A stretch of 64,000 nucleotides of DNA from Mesostigma viride (taxonomy: Eukaryota; Streptophyta; Mesostigmatophyceae; Mesostigmatales; Mesostigmataceae), in NCBI GenBank assembly GCA_009746045.1, contig RPFO01000299.1:1079807-1143806 (forward strand). Reading direction: 5' to 3'. How positions within the stretch are numbered: position 1 is the stretch's first letter; each line of letters opens with the position of its first letter. The position numbers and the translations under genes are program-made. Shown piece after piece: positions 21,130 to 32,243 of the stretch. Below the pieces are notes generated by a model. The model was given only the letters and a program-made list of their open reading frames with translations, was not told where the DNA came from and did not search any database.

Positions 21130-22455
21130 TAGTCACTTCTGATCAGACTGCCCCTTCTTCTTGTTTGGGCAATCCCTCTTCCAGTGACCTTCCTTGCCAC
21201 AAGCAAAACACTTGCTCTTGCCAGACCCTCCCCCTGGGGCCTTGCTGTCCTGCTTGTTCTGGTTGCCTGAGGCCTGATTGTTATTCTGCCCCTGGCCACC
21301 ACCCTTACCCTGCTGATGGCTGTTACGGTTGCCAGACTGGTTCCCCTGATTCTGGTTCCCCTGCTGACCCCTCCACCACCCTGGTTCTGCTCCTTCTGGG
21401 CCTGCTTCCTTCTCCTGCTGCCATACCGTGTCCCAGATGGGGTACGGTTCTTGCCCTGGCTAGCCTGAGACGCTGACCCTCCCTGAGAACTGATACCCTT
21501 GCAGGTAGGGACCCGGGTCCTGAAGTTTAGTATCACACGCTTCAGAGCCCCCCAGGTGCCATCAGTGAGATCACAGAGCTGCCTAGCAGTAGCCCTACCT
21601 TCCTCTGACAAGCCCATCTTATCAAGGAAGTGGTCTGCTGCTGCCCTGACTGTCACACTGAAGCCCTGCTTCTTGCCTGCCTCCACGATCAACTCAAACC
21701 TGGCCAGCTCAGCAGCCACCTCACCCTTGATCTCAAACTCATCAAATTCTCTCTTCTTTTCCATGGTGAGATTGTGAACCCTGTCAGAAAACTCCTCCTT
21801 GATGTCATCCAGGAACTGCAGCCAAGTGTGCCCCTCTTCAGAGCATGCCTAGCCATGTCATTGACCCTTTCAGACGATCCCTTGTTTGCGGTGGAAGAGT
21901 GAAACACCCTGACAATATCCACACCTGCTGCGACAGAGCCCACAACTAGCTTCATGTCATCAAGCCATTTATCCAGGTTGTCTTGCTTCAGGGAGGGTTG
22001 AGCGCTTTCTGCCCATTCATGACTGTCACAGCATCAGAAAATGGACGGGTGCCAGGCAACACACTCCCCACACGCACTGGTGGTGCCTGGGGAGGGTCAA
22101 TCCTAGCCTCCAAACGCTCGGGCAACATACCAGACACCCTATCATGAACAGCAGCTTGCTTTGCAGCACGCACACCTGGGGTGACGATGGCGTCCTCCTC
22201 ACCAGGCGTTGTGAGCACCACTGCATCCGTAGGTCGCCTGGCACGCTTGACTTTCTCCGCCTCAGCTTGCCCATCACGCCACCGCTTGTGTGTTCTCCCG
22301 GCCCTGGGGTCCATCTCTGGGATAGGTTGCCCAGCTGGCGCCTCCACGCCCCTCTCCTCCATCGCCTCCCCTTCCTCTCTGGCGATGTCCTCCTCTGCCG
22401 TTCGCTCCCGTTGCTCCTCGAATGTCGCCGCACCCCGGCTTGCCCTCCTAGGCAT
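21129..22455 (-). pseudogene. Copia-1 gag, in three frames
   Basis: Likely start at ATG 22455 (MPRRASRG). The first segment (22455-21988) is charged and ends at a stop; the frame then shifts to 21985-21800 (SLKQDNLDKWLDDMKLV) and again to 21764-21129. The capsid-like helical part ends in a Gly/Gln-rich stretch and one CCHC zinc knuckle, CFACGKEGHWKRDC, near 21165-21215, in yet another frame. With identical LTRs these shifts may be recent mutations, assembly indels, or frameshifting; I cannot tell which. Confidence 0.7.
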
Positions 22456-22523
22456 TATATACAATGGCTGCGACCAACTTTGCAACAAGAAAACAGCAAA
22501 CTCTCCACCTATCCTCCACCCCC

Positions 22524-23491
22524 TCAAGCCTCGTTTTCAGACGAAGCTTCTCCTGCAACCGGTGCAGGTGCTGGCTCGTGGAACGGTCCCTCCACCGGAT
22601 TCAATGGCTGCCCCTGGTCGTCGTGAGTAGGCACAGGCCTAATAACCACCGGAAGCCTCAAACCATACGCGTAATCACGTATCCAGCGAGAACGCCCCCA
22701 CCTCAGCAAATGAGCCTCACCTAAACCAACGTTGTCGTCAATGTGGTAGCGATTAAGCTCGTCCCGCTGCGCCTGCTCACGGCCCTCCTGAGAGCCGTCG
22801 CCCTCGTGACGCCTCTGGGCCGGCTGTACTACCGCCCCTGCTGGCTGATCTACGAAGTCGTAGAAGGCGTCGTCGGCTGAGACCTCTCGACCGCCTACCA
22901 CGTCGACAGTCAAACTTAGCTGGTTTAACTCTCGGCGAGAATGTGGAGTATCCCGACTAGTGTAGATGGAGAAGGGATTAAGAGTAATGAAGACACGATC
23001 AGCAGCGCCTCTGGTCAACTCTAAGACAGAGTGCGCCAGATTCTGGCACTCTGCCACCAACGCCTGCGTACTGCCACGAACGATGGCCTCCCGCCTGTCC
23101 CGGGCGACCTGCACCACGTTTGGTACGCCGGTGTAGTCGTCCCCAAGGCGGAGATTGGCGACAAGGTCGTTTATCTCTCGGGCACCCCCGAGGCTTATGG
23201 CAATTATCTGCAAAAGCAGAGTGACCACCTGCTCAAACGCGAATGCGTTTGTGTGGCCAGCCCGCCAAGACGCTGGCAGCCTTCTGATGATTTCCGCGAG
23301 GTCCTCGCGAAATCTCAGCAGCTGCTCGGCTGCTCCTCGGACGTACTCGCCCGGTGCCGACACCGCACGAATATTTCGGCGCACTTCCCCGAGTCCTCGT
23401 GCCCTCCTGCGGGTACTGGACTGGACGCCGCTACCGTTGCTGCACGCGCAAAGGTGTTTGTCCTAGCTTCAGAGTCCGAATTCGACATATC
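22524..23491 (-). CDS. Copia-1 leader ORF of unknown function
   Basis: A 286-codon open frame (23384-22524) lies between the 5' LTR and gag. It has no ATG of its own; an ATG-started frame at 23491 (MSNSDSEAR) runs into it with one frame change near 23400. The protein is acidic and helix-rich with no recognised domain. Copia-2 also has a long N-terminal charged section (62153-63706), so an extended gag leader may be typical of this lineage. Could be the true N-terminus of gag. Confidence 0.5.
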
Positions 23492-23501
23492 CGTCGACCA
23501 G

Positions 23502-23512
23502 ACTGTAATACG
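23502..23512 (-). promoter_or_regulatory. Candidate primer-binding site of Copia-1
   Basis: CGTATTACAGT directly follows the 5' LTR in element orientation. CGTATTACA also follows the LTR ends at 54208 and 54644. The complementary tRNA part is not identified. Confidence 0.5.
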
Positions 23513-24156
23513 ATTTAGATGAACGCGGATCAGTGAGTTTCTGGTCTTCCCAAGATGTGATGAATGGAGCCATGGTTTCAACCAGCGGCTTTTAACCTTT
23601 ACCACAGTTGCCTCACTACCCTGTGGTCACTAGCCTGAGGCGGCAGCACCCACGGACGGTGTTGGGAAAAGACGCTTGGCCACTGCTGTGTCCGAGCCTT
23701 TCTAGGTCTCACCATTGCTGCCAGGCCTTGCACGCCTTGGCAGGTCCGCCACTGTCAATTTCCTTGGTTGCATCAATCCAGGACGTCTGTCCTTCCATGA
23801 ATGACAGTAACGCTCTGGATTTATCCGTCATGACAAGTACCCGTCCATCCCAGGCCTGCAGGACTGCCAGTCCTGAAGTCCTGTGACATTCTTGGTACCA
23901 TCAACCAATATTGACCACAGTACCTCCTAGTGACAGTCGGTCCTGTGACACGTAACGTGTGATGGTTCACCCAACACTGCCACGTGCCCTGTCCCTCACG
24001 TGTCCTTAGTCCTGGTACTGCTGTAGCGTCCGGCGGCATTACTTCGGGACTTGATAACTCTCAAGTTCCTTGTCCAAATGAGGCGTTTAGCACGGCGTTG
24101 GAAAGGCCACTTCAGGTATGATATGCTTAGCATATTGCATCACCAATATGCTAACT
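23513..24156 (-). repeat. 5' LTR of Copia-1
   Basis: 644 bp, identical by eye to 15986-16629. Confidence 0.92.
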
Positions 24157-24864
24157 CGTGCTGCTGAAAGGCTTCCGTGAGGATGGAACGGAGGGTGGAG
24201 GCGGAGATGGATGGAGCCCAGATCTCGCCGTCAGAGCGCTGGAGAAGGGAGTTGAGGACGGCGTGCTGGAGTTCGGGGCGGGGGCAGCCAAGCATGGCGC
24301 CGTGGGCTAGCCAGGGGCTGCCGTTGCTGCAGAGGAGGCGACCTTGGTCGGAGAGATGGATGCACAGGTCGTAAAGCGAGGCGTAGTCCCCGAAGAAGAT
24401 GCAGTCCATAGCATCGTAAGGAGAAATGTTGTTCCAGTCGTGATCATCGACCTTGAAAGGGTGGGGCCGAAAGCGCGGTTCCGAGGGGCGGGACCATCCT
24501 GTTTTGTCGGCTGGGCGGGTGCGTTTCGGGTCAGGCGATGCCGATGGCGAGGCATGAAGCCCGGGAGGTTGCTGGGTGACCACCAGTGCACGACTAGTGT
24601 CACCGCTGCCTGCCGGACCTGATGGCGAAGCTGCAGCCGCAGCTGCCGCATTTTCATGGGCGAGCGCATCCGCCAAACTGCGTTGCGTCAAAGGACGTTT
24701 GCTCGTCATATATTGCGTTTTAGATTCGGAAAATTATATCAGCATGTGCGTCTTAGAAAGACGAAGCGATAGTGATATTCACAGCTGCATTTGGGGCTCA
24801 AACGTGAAAGTTATGAGCTCCGCCGTCAGCCATGGCTACCTCGTGGCTCGTCCATGGTGGCTCA

Positions 24865-24936
24865 TCTCCGGGCTATGTGCTACATATACTCCCAACGGAG
24901 TTATGTTCCTGATTAATTAATTAATTAAGCTACACA
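24865..24936 (+). repeat. Right half of retroposon copy D with stem-loop and tail
   Basis: Continues 14723: TGCTACATATACTCCCAACGGAGTTATGTTCC followed by TGATTAATTAATTAATTAA. ACTCC-CAAC-GGAGT is the stem-loop before the tail. Confidence 0.7.
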
Positions 24937-25274
24937 ACAGTCCTACTATAGATCAAGGAGACAACCAGCGCAGGCCAGAAATCGGGAGAATCCGGACCAT
25001 GGTAGCTCGAGCCTGCCGTTATCTTGTCCGCGTGTTCGAGTCGTTCAGGATGATGAATATGAATGGTGGTGGAAATAAGTAGCCTTAAATTAAAATTAAA
25101 TTAAATTATAACATGCCTCCGTTGGGAGATCATGTAGCACATATTCCTTGATGGATGGTGGAGTGGAGAGAGCCGCGTAATCTAACTAACCTAACTCTAG
25201 TCTATCTAGTCTAGAAAAATCCTAACTACCCTACTCATCAAAACGCCTCCTCGATCCTCTTGGGGGGAGGTGGC

Positions 25275-25974
25275 TGTAACAACCAAATGTTACATCCAAA
25301 GTTTTCCTACTGTTGATCTTATTATGAGTTCTTTAGGACAATTATTTGGGAAGTTAGGAGGCTTCGACGTCTGATGGATATTGGGCCTGCTGAGATCTGG
25401 AGAATTTATTGTTCTACCCTCATTGGTCGTGGCCTGATCCACGTAGGGTACTTTGCATGGTTTTGTTCAGTCAGTCATAGATTCTCTTTAATACCGTTGT
25501 ACCTGGTGGATCTGGTTCCAGGTCATGGAGATTCGTATGTGCTGGCTTTGTGTTGTGTTGAGGATTCGGAGCTAAGATCTTATCTTGAGTGATTCTCACT
25601 TTTGATTGGTCCTTCCGGGTTAGGGTTGAGCCGACTCTGCGTGCACGATGACTTTTATCCTGTTTGTGGCGGCTGTGCATGTGAGCGTGTAAGAAAGCTA
25701 AAGCTATGGTGTAATTCAAGGGTTTCCTTGTTTCATCAATCAAACAACCCTTGCCAAAAGTCAACTATAACTTCAACAGATAGTCGACTTGGATATAACT
25801 TGTCTGTTGTGTCTAACAAGGGTGGGGACTCATTCCCTTAACTGTTGAAGATCCATCTTCATTGCTTCTCTGGACGTGAAGTTATCTGTCGCGACTCCAA
25901 CCCAGGTATAAAGATCTTTTCACATCAATGTTGAAACTGAGGCTGTTGCAAACACAACATTTTTAGTCGTTACA
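25275..25974 (+). repeat. 5' LTR of the chromovirus
   Basis: 700 bp, TGTAAC...GTTACA. Followed at once by the primer-binding site. Confidence 0.93.
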
Positions 25975-25990
25975 TTGGTATCGGAGGTTT
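25975..25990 (+). promoter_or_regulatory. Primer-binding site of the chromovirus
   Basis: TTGGTATCGGAGG resembles the initiator-Met tRNA site TGGTATCAGAGC used by plant chromoviruses, with one mismatch in the core. Confidence 0.7.
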
Positions 25991-26193
25991 CTACCTAGGT
26001 GTTGGTTGTCTTGATAGTATTAGTTCACGGTTAACAATGGAATTCTTGCCGACCCAGAGAGGGTACGTTATGCTGTGTGTTCGGACAGTTTTTAGAGTGT
26101 GACTCATCCTTATGTGACAGTCTTGCTCTGAGAGCTGCTTTGAGCCACAAGTCTCTAACGTTCCCCAGTCCGGCATGCGCGACCCATGGAGTG

Positions 26194-27980
26194 ATGAGTA
26201 ACCCGGAGACACAACCACCGTTATCAAGTAAGAGAGTTGAAGATGCAACCACATCTTTAGCAGCTCAACGGACGACCGGTGATGAAAGGGTTTCATCATC
26301 TACTCCCAGACGTCAACTATTTGGAGATACCACCTTAATGTCTGCTTCCCGCAGATATTCGCTGTCGGTCGGCCCAAAGTTCTCCATCTTGCCCCTCGGT
26401 GTGCAACCAGGCGAGCCCTCCTGCGTGGCACTGGTAGAGGTGGACCACGGTTCTCCAACGTGGAGGACACGCGTTCGCCAGCACCCGAATACGGTTCGGC
26501 TATTCGTTTTGGCTACAACACGGTGCCGGGGCGAGACGGCACTCGGCTAGCGGCTGACGAGCTGACAGCGGAGAAAATTCGATTACAACATGAACGTGAG
26601 GAAGCTGCGAGAGCTAGAAGTGTGGCGGAAGCGCTGGAGAAGAGTGTGGGTAGGACTATTGCGCGTGTGCAGCAACTTGAGTCGCAAGGGCAGGCGGGCG
26701 ATGGAGAGTCTGTTTTCGTGGATCAACCGTCTCCAACACTGGGTATACGAAGGGTATATGCGGTTGACGCTCCTTTTGTTGATGAAGGGACAGATGCACA
26801 GGGGCATGAGCCTCCACGGCTCTCGGTGGCTGCGACATTGCCGGAGAGTCAGAATGCACCACACGCCCCAGTGATGGAGCTCACGTCTTTGTATCCTCGT
26901 ACTGTTCCTTTTCCCAAGGTGGAGTCGGTAGACAAGCTATCGCTGACCAACCTTACCCATCGCAGCTTCGACCATTTCTCCACCAAGTTTCAGGATGTCT
27001 TCGCTATCCACTTCGCCAACTACGGGCCCAAGGCAGAGGAACGTCTCACGATGGACATCCAGAAGAGAATGGTTAGGCAGCGGATGAGCGACAGTGCCAG
27101 CGACCGTTTTGATGAGTTTTTGCGTTCTGTGGCTGGACGTGCGTGTACCGACCTCCCCTCTCTCCTATTGGGCTTTCGCCGGTTTCTGTTACCCCAGGAT
27201 CAGCTTCGCATGGATCGGGACGCACTGGCTAACTGTACGCAGGCTGGTTTGACGCTGCCACAGTTCGTGGAGCAATTCACCAACCTTAGAGCCAAGATTC
27301 CCCAATGCTCTGACGCAGAGGCGCTTCACAGACTACTGCATGGCATGGCTCCACACGTGCGACTGGATGTGGACAAGCACTTCTCCCAGTTCGACTACGT
27401 GGACTGGCAATGGGACAAGGTGTTGTCTTATGTGCTCACCCTCTGTCGTGTGCCTGCTTTTTCTGTCAAGTGGGAGCCTGTGGCCACGCCAGTGCCACCC
27501 ATCAAGAAGTCCCTGAACCAGCTGGATGACCTCCTGGGGGAGCTCAATGCCTTGGATCCCACCCAGGGTAACTGTTTTATCTGCAACCAGCCAGGTCACT
27601 TTGCACGGGACTGCCCTAGACGGGACCAGTTTCCCCCTGCCACGAGAGGACCTTTTGGCGCCCTGCCATCTCCCAGGCCACCCAGCCTTCCTCCTGGCGT
27701 TCCTGCTGGCGATCACCGGATGCAGCCAGGGTTCCAGCCCAACTTCCAGCCCTCTGGGAGGTTCCAGTCCCGCGCTCGGCCCTTCAGCAGACAGGATAAG
27801 CGTAGGATGGTGAACGCTCTCATGCAGCTGCTGGCAGATGAGGAGGATGGGGGGACGAGGATGAGCCTCCAGCACCACCTGAGCAGCTTCCACCATCAGG
27901 CAGTGGAGCACTCCCAGACCCACCTGAGTCAAAAAACTAGTTGGGTCCCCAGGTCATCCTTCTGTCATGGCCAGGTCTGA
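26194..27980 (+). pseudogene. Chromovirus gag
   Basis: Likely start at ATG 26194 (MSNPETQPP); the frame changes near 26400 into a 506-codon frame that stays open to 27980. It has an N-terminal charged coiled part (RLQHEREEAARARS), a capsid-like middle (26900-27480, with FVEQFTNLRAKIP), and a single CCHC zinc knuckle CFICNQPGHFARDC at about 27572-27615, followed by a Pro-rich tail. Gag forms the virus-like particle that packages the RNA. The shift near 26400 may be an indel. Confidence 0.8.
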
Positions 27981-28106
27981 CCTGCCTGCTGTTGACGTTA
28001 GGCCAGTGAACACTGTGGGTGCTTCTGACCCTGCTGTCCCTGTGGGTCCTCCTGTACCAGGTCACTTACTCAAGTTTCAGGCTAGGCTCCTCAACGTGCC
28101 AGTCCC

Positions 28107-29216
28107 TTGGCTCAGCCAGCTTGCTTGTTTATGATTGATTCTGGTGCTGGCAGTAATTATATTGCTGCATCCTTGGTGCAGGAGTTGAAGTTGCCTGTGT
28201 TGGCCCACCCCACACCTGTCATGGTGCAGTATTCTGATGGCAGGAGAAGCTGCTCACCTGGCTATGTGCAGCTCATCTTCCAAGTTTGTTCATCCCAGAC
28301 TTTGGAAGTGACAGCAGATGTCATTCCCCTCACGGCAGCAGATGTGATTTTGGGGATCCCATGGTTGTCTGACACCAATCCTGCTATTTCTTGGCCTGAC
28401 AGGGTGGTCCAGTTCAAGGATGGGACAGTGTGGGATGCTACCTGTGTGTTGCCAGGGGGGAGAAGAACAGCCACTGAGTGCTGTTCCACACAGACAGCTG
28501 TCAATGATGGCAAGGGAGGGGAAGCAGGTGCGAAAGGGGTGGATCAAGAGCCGACTTTGGAGGAGAAACGGGCTGCCCTACTGAAGCATGTGTGGTCTGC
28601 CAAGCATACTCTGTCTTATTTGGCCACCTATCCAGTGGAACACATCTTTTTCCTGCATTTGGTGCCTAATGAACCTGAGTCTGCTAGTGGTCATTCTGTC
28701 AATGCTGTCAGTTCTACTGTCACCACTGAGCAACAACAGCAGCATGATGCCTTGTTGGACAGGTATGGAGCCATCTTTGAGGACAAGATGCCCCAGTATC
28801 CTCCTGAGGGACCCATCACACATGTCATCAAGTTGGTAGAGGGTGCTCGTCCTCCTTTTGTGCCTATGTACAGGATGGGCCCTGCAGAGATGGCAGAGCT
28901 GAAGACCATACTTATTGGCCTGTTGGAGGCTGGTCTGATCCTCCCAGCTAACAGTCCTTTCAGTTCTGGGTGTTTGCTTGTACCCAAGCATGATGGGGGG
29001 TGGAGGTTGTGCATTGACCTGAGGGGACTGAACAAGGTGACTGTCAAGTCCAGGTACCCTCTGCCCAGAATTGATGAGTTGCTGGAGAGGACTGCAGGAG
29101 CTGCCTTCTTTACCAAGTTTGACCTCAGGCATGCTTTCTGGCAGATCAGGGTGGCTACTGAGGACATCCCCAAGACGGCCTTTTCTACCCATGGGGACAG
29201 TTCCAGTGGACAGTAA
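28107..29216 (+). pseudogene. Chromovirus protease and N-terminal RT
   Basis: Retropepsin motif DSGAGSNYI (about 28137) and ADVILGIPWL; then RT from about 28740 with CIDLRGLNKVTVKSRYPLPRI and FTKFDLRHAFWQI. The frame ends at 29216 in the middle of the RT palm and continues in another frame, so one base has been gained or lost near 29200. Order protease then RT is normal for Gypsy, in contrast to the Copia-like elements here. Confidence 0.88.
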
Positions 29217-30076
29217 TGCCCATGGGTGCCTCTAACAGTCCTGCCACTATGCAGATGTTTGTCAATGCCATCTTTGGCCACCTGACTGGAAATGCCCTGC
29301 CCCAGATCTCACCTGACCTTCGCAACCCCAGGTTCAAGGACATTGCCCACTTGTGTGACACTACCAGGGTGGTCTTCAGGACTTGTGTGGTCGTCTACCT
29401 GGACGACATTCTGGTACACTCTCGTACCTTCAGGGAGCATCTGGAGAACGTGGAGGAGGTCCTTAAGGTGATCCATCAGTATCATCTGTCGGTGAAGAGG
29501 TCCAAGGTGGAGTGGGGCCAAGAGGTGAAGTTTCTGGGCTACCAGCTGAGCGCTGCAGGTATGACTCCTGAGGCCAGCAAGGTCTCTGCTGTTTTGGAGT
29601 GGCCTGTGTTGAAGTCAGCTCAGGATGTCAGATCCTTTCTGGGCCTGGTGGGCTGGTACCGACGGTTCATCCCTGACATGGCGGCCATCTCTGGTCCCCT
29701 GTTAGCCCTGCTCAAGAAGGATGTTCCCTTTGAGTGGACTGCAGCATGCCAGCAAGCTTTTGATGTGTTGAAGCAGAAGCTTACCACTGCTCCCTTGTTG
29801 GTGGGCCCCAACCCAGACTTGCCATACCAGGTTAGGTCTGATGCCTCACAGGGTGCTATTGGTGCAGTACTAATGCAAGATCATGGTAAGGGCCCTCAAC
29901 CAGTGGAATACATGTCCAGGAGTATGACGTCTGCAGAACGTAACTACCCTGTTCATGAGCAGGAGCTGCTGGGATTGGTGGTGGCCTGTCACAAGTGGGA
30001 ACACCTACTGAAGGGGGCTCAGTTTTCTGTGGCCAGCAGCGCCAGGATGGGCAGGGCAACGAGTCTATTACCCTGA
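29216..30076 (+). pseudogene. Chromovirus RT palm and RNase H
   Basis: Starts with MPMGASNSPATMQ, then the catalytic YLDDILVHS (about 29394), thumb GWYRRFIPDMA, and RNase H with RSDASQGAIGAVL and HEQELLGLVVAC. The frame breaks near 30030, inside RNase H. Confidence 0.88.
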
Positions 30077-31236
30077 TGACTGACCACAGGCCCTTGGTAC
30101 ATGTGTTGGAACAGACCCGGATGAGTAAGAGGATGGCTGGATGGATGGAGTTCCTGGGGGGGTTTGGACCTTTCTCTGTGAGGTACATTCCTGGTACGCA
30201 GAATGTGGTGCCTGACGCCCTGTCCAGGAGGAGGGATTTGATGGGAAGTTTTCATGAGGACTTGGACATCTGTGCTGCCCTGATTTCTGTGGTAGAGTGT
30301 GGAGCCTTGACTAGAGCTCAGGCCAACAACCAGAAGGTTTCTCAACTGTTGACACCACCTGTAGGGAATAACGGTGGTCCCGTGATGCTCATCGACCAGG
30401 GCTCTGTCCCAGAGTTGACAGGCGTCCAGGAGGGTGTCCAGTCACTGTCTGACAGTCTTAGGAGAAGTCCTGAAGGTGTGGTGCCCACTCCCACAGTGCA
30501 GCCAGGTGAGGGAGACCCTGCTAGGCGCAGCAGAGGTAGGCCCAGGAAGTGGGTCATGGACCCTGTGTTGGTAGGCCGGTCCAAGGTGTTGGCCTCTCAG
30601 GTGATGGCAAGGTCAAAAGGGCCTATAGCTACTACTGTCTCATCCAAGCAGTTGGTGGCTAGCCCTGGGCAGGAAGAGGAGATGCAGATGCAGCCCCTGG
30701 GACCTGACAAGGACCTGGTGTTGCCTAATCCTTTAAATATTTCCCTGCTGGACGTCATCAAGGCCTTCACCAAGACGGAGGACATGGCTACTGCAGCTAT
30801 CCAGAGGGGCAACTTTGGCAATAGACCTGTAGAATACTGGGAGGGCGTTCTGTATGTTCACACTCATGATGCAGAGCACACGGTGACTAGAAAAGTGTAT
30901 GTGCCTGAGATGGCCATTCCCACAGTGTTACATTGTTTCCATGACGATGTGACTGCGTGTCATCCTGGTTATGCTAAGCTACTTCATGAGGTGCAGCAGA
31001 GGTTTTGGTGGCCTGGCCTTTATCAGGATGTTAAGGCCTATGTGGATTCCTGTGACTCCTGCCAGAGAAATAAGGTCAGGAACCAAGCCACGCCCATCTT
31101 TCCCATGGCTATGCCCATTCCCCTGCGCCCTTGGATCAGTGTGACTATGGATTTTATCTGTGGTCTTCCCATGTCAGATGGTGGCAATGACAGGATCCTT
31201 GTGGTCATGGACAGGCTTCCAGGATGTGCCATCTGA
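29995..31236 (+). pseudogene. Chromovirus RNase H end and integrase N-terminus
   Basis: MTDHRPLVHVL completes RNase H; after VPDALSRRRD comes a Pro/Ser-rich linker, then the integrase HHCC zinc finger (CHPGYAKLLHEVQQRFWWPGL and CDSCQRNK, 30938-31065) and the first catalytic Asp in VTMDFICGLP. The frame breaks at about 31225. Confidence 0.85.
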
Positions 31237-31973
31237 TTCCTTGCAATACTCATCTCACCGCTGCACAGTGTGTGGATTTGTTTATGAAGGAGATCTACCG
31301 TCTGCACGGCATGCCTAGAGTGATCATCACTGATCAGGACCCCCTTTGGCTGTCAGGGTTTTGGAAGTCATTCTTTGACATCCTAGACACTAAGCTGGCA
31401 TTCGGTGTGGCATACAGGTGTGCCAGTACTGGGGCGGTGGAGAGGATGAACAGAATTGTCAGGGAGTGTCAAAAGCACTATTGTACCCACGACAACAAGG
31501 ACTGGGACAAGAAGCTACCTTTCATAGAGTTCGCAATCAACAACTCTCCTCTGGCTCCTCACCAGATGTCCCCCTTCGTGATCTGCAATGGCCAGTGTCC
31601 CTTGACACCATTCGACTTGGAACTGCCTGACAGAGACGCTGAAGGCCCTTTCCAGCGACGTCTTGGTTCAGTCCAGCAGTTGTTGGCTTCCTTCCAGGAG
31701 GCTCACAGCATTGTGGCTACCCAGCTGTTGAGGACACAGGACAAGTACCTGACTAACGCCTGGCAGCAAACGGTGGCCAGTCATTCCTTTGTAGCTCCTG
31801 GGGACTTGGTGTTGTTGGAAGCCAACAGAGTGCTGCCTGAGAAGGAGCAATGCAGGAAACTGCAACCACTCTGGTTGGGTCCTTACCCAGTGTTGGCCAC
31901 CTTTCACTATGGTACCGTGGTCCAGGTCCAGTGCCTTCTCACTGGAAGCTCAGGAATAATATTTTTCACCTAG
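31224..31973 (+). pseudogene. Chromovirus integrase catalytic core and C-terminus
   Basis: Catalytic Asp in VIITDQDPLW (about 31330) and Glu in GAVERMNRIVREC (about 31437). Followed by the C-terminal region with a GPYPVL motif near 31885 (PLWLGPYPVLATF). Confidence 0.88.
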
Positions 31974-32024
31974 CCAGCTGAAGCTGTACAGGCGTAACAC
32001 CTTGCCAGGCAGATTGTCTGCCCC

Positions 32025-32243
32025 TTGCCTTATGAGTTGGATTCTGAGGGGGAGAAGATCTATGAAGTGGAGCGGTTGTTGGCTCACAGGGTGAAGGGGA
32101 AAGGTCGTACTAAACAGCTGCAGTTTAAGGTACACTGGAAGGGAGAGCTAGAGGTGACTGCTACGTGGCTGTGGTTGTCTGATCTCACCAACAGTCACTC
32201 TGCTGTACTAGATATTGTCAGCGTCATGGATCACCTTGCCTGA
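32025..32243 (+). pseudogene. Chromodomain of the chromovirus integrase
   Basis: YEVERLLAHRVKGKG, QFKVHWKG and a TWLWLSDL helix match the chromodomain fold that ends chromovirus integrases and steers insertion to particular chromatin. It is separated from the integrase by a frame change near 31970. The third aromatic-cage position reads W as expected. Confidence 0.8.

Larger units (their letters stand above)
15986..24156 (-). mobile_element. Copia-1: 8.2 kb Copia-like LTR retrotransposon
   Basis: Two 644 bp LTRs (15986-16629 and 23513-24156) appear identical by eye. The insertion is bounded by CGTGC at 15981-15985 and 24157-24161. In element orientation the LTR starts AGTTAGC rather than TG. 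Downstream of the 5' LTR come CGTATTACAGT (candidate primer site), a leader ORF, gag, a 1178-codon pol, a 3' untranslated part and a purine tract AAGAAAGGGTTGG before the 3' LTR. Identical LTRs imply a very recent insertion. Confidence 0.92.
15152..24709 (-). pseudogene. ORF1-like protein gene of copy B, split by Copia-1
   Basis: Starts at ATG 24709 (MTSKRPLTQRSL), is interrupted between 24157 and 15985, and continues to about 15152. N-terminal Ala/Pro/Ser-rich region; a central predicted helix with LDQRLQATANALESLHD (about 15840-15790), likely the coiled coil usual in LINE ORF1; then LREEADIARRS and the PVLLTFKYMADK RRM-like block (about 15430). Two frame changes lie near 15905 and 15390. 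It ends without any following endonuclease or RT. Confidence 0.7.
14724..24864 (-). mobile_element. ORF1-only LINE-like retroposon, copy B (split by Copia-1)
   Basis: Same architecture as copy A: 5' end near 24864, ORF1 from 24709, a 3' UTR of about 460 bp and a (TTAA)n tail at 14727-14745. Flanked by 13 bp duplications TCTCCGGGCTATG (14711-14723 and 24865-24877). After removing Copia-1 the element is about 2.0 kb. Copies A and B diverge sharply only beyond their 5' ends, which supports a defined full-length unit. Confidence 0.85.

Noticed and set aside
23031-23522. 163-codon plus-strand ORF as a host gene
   Set aside because: It overlaps the Copia-1 leader ORF in antisense and runs into the LTR.
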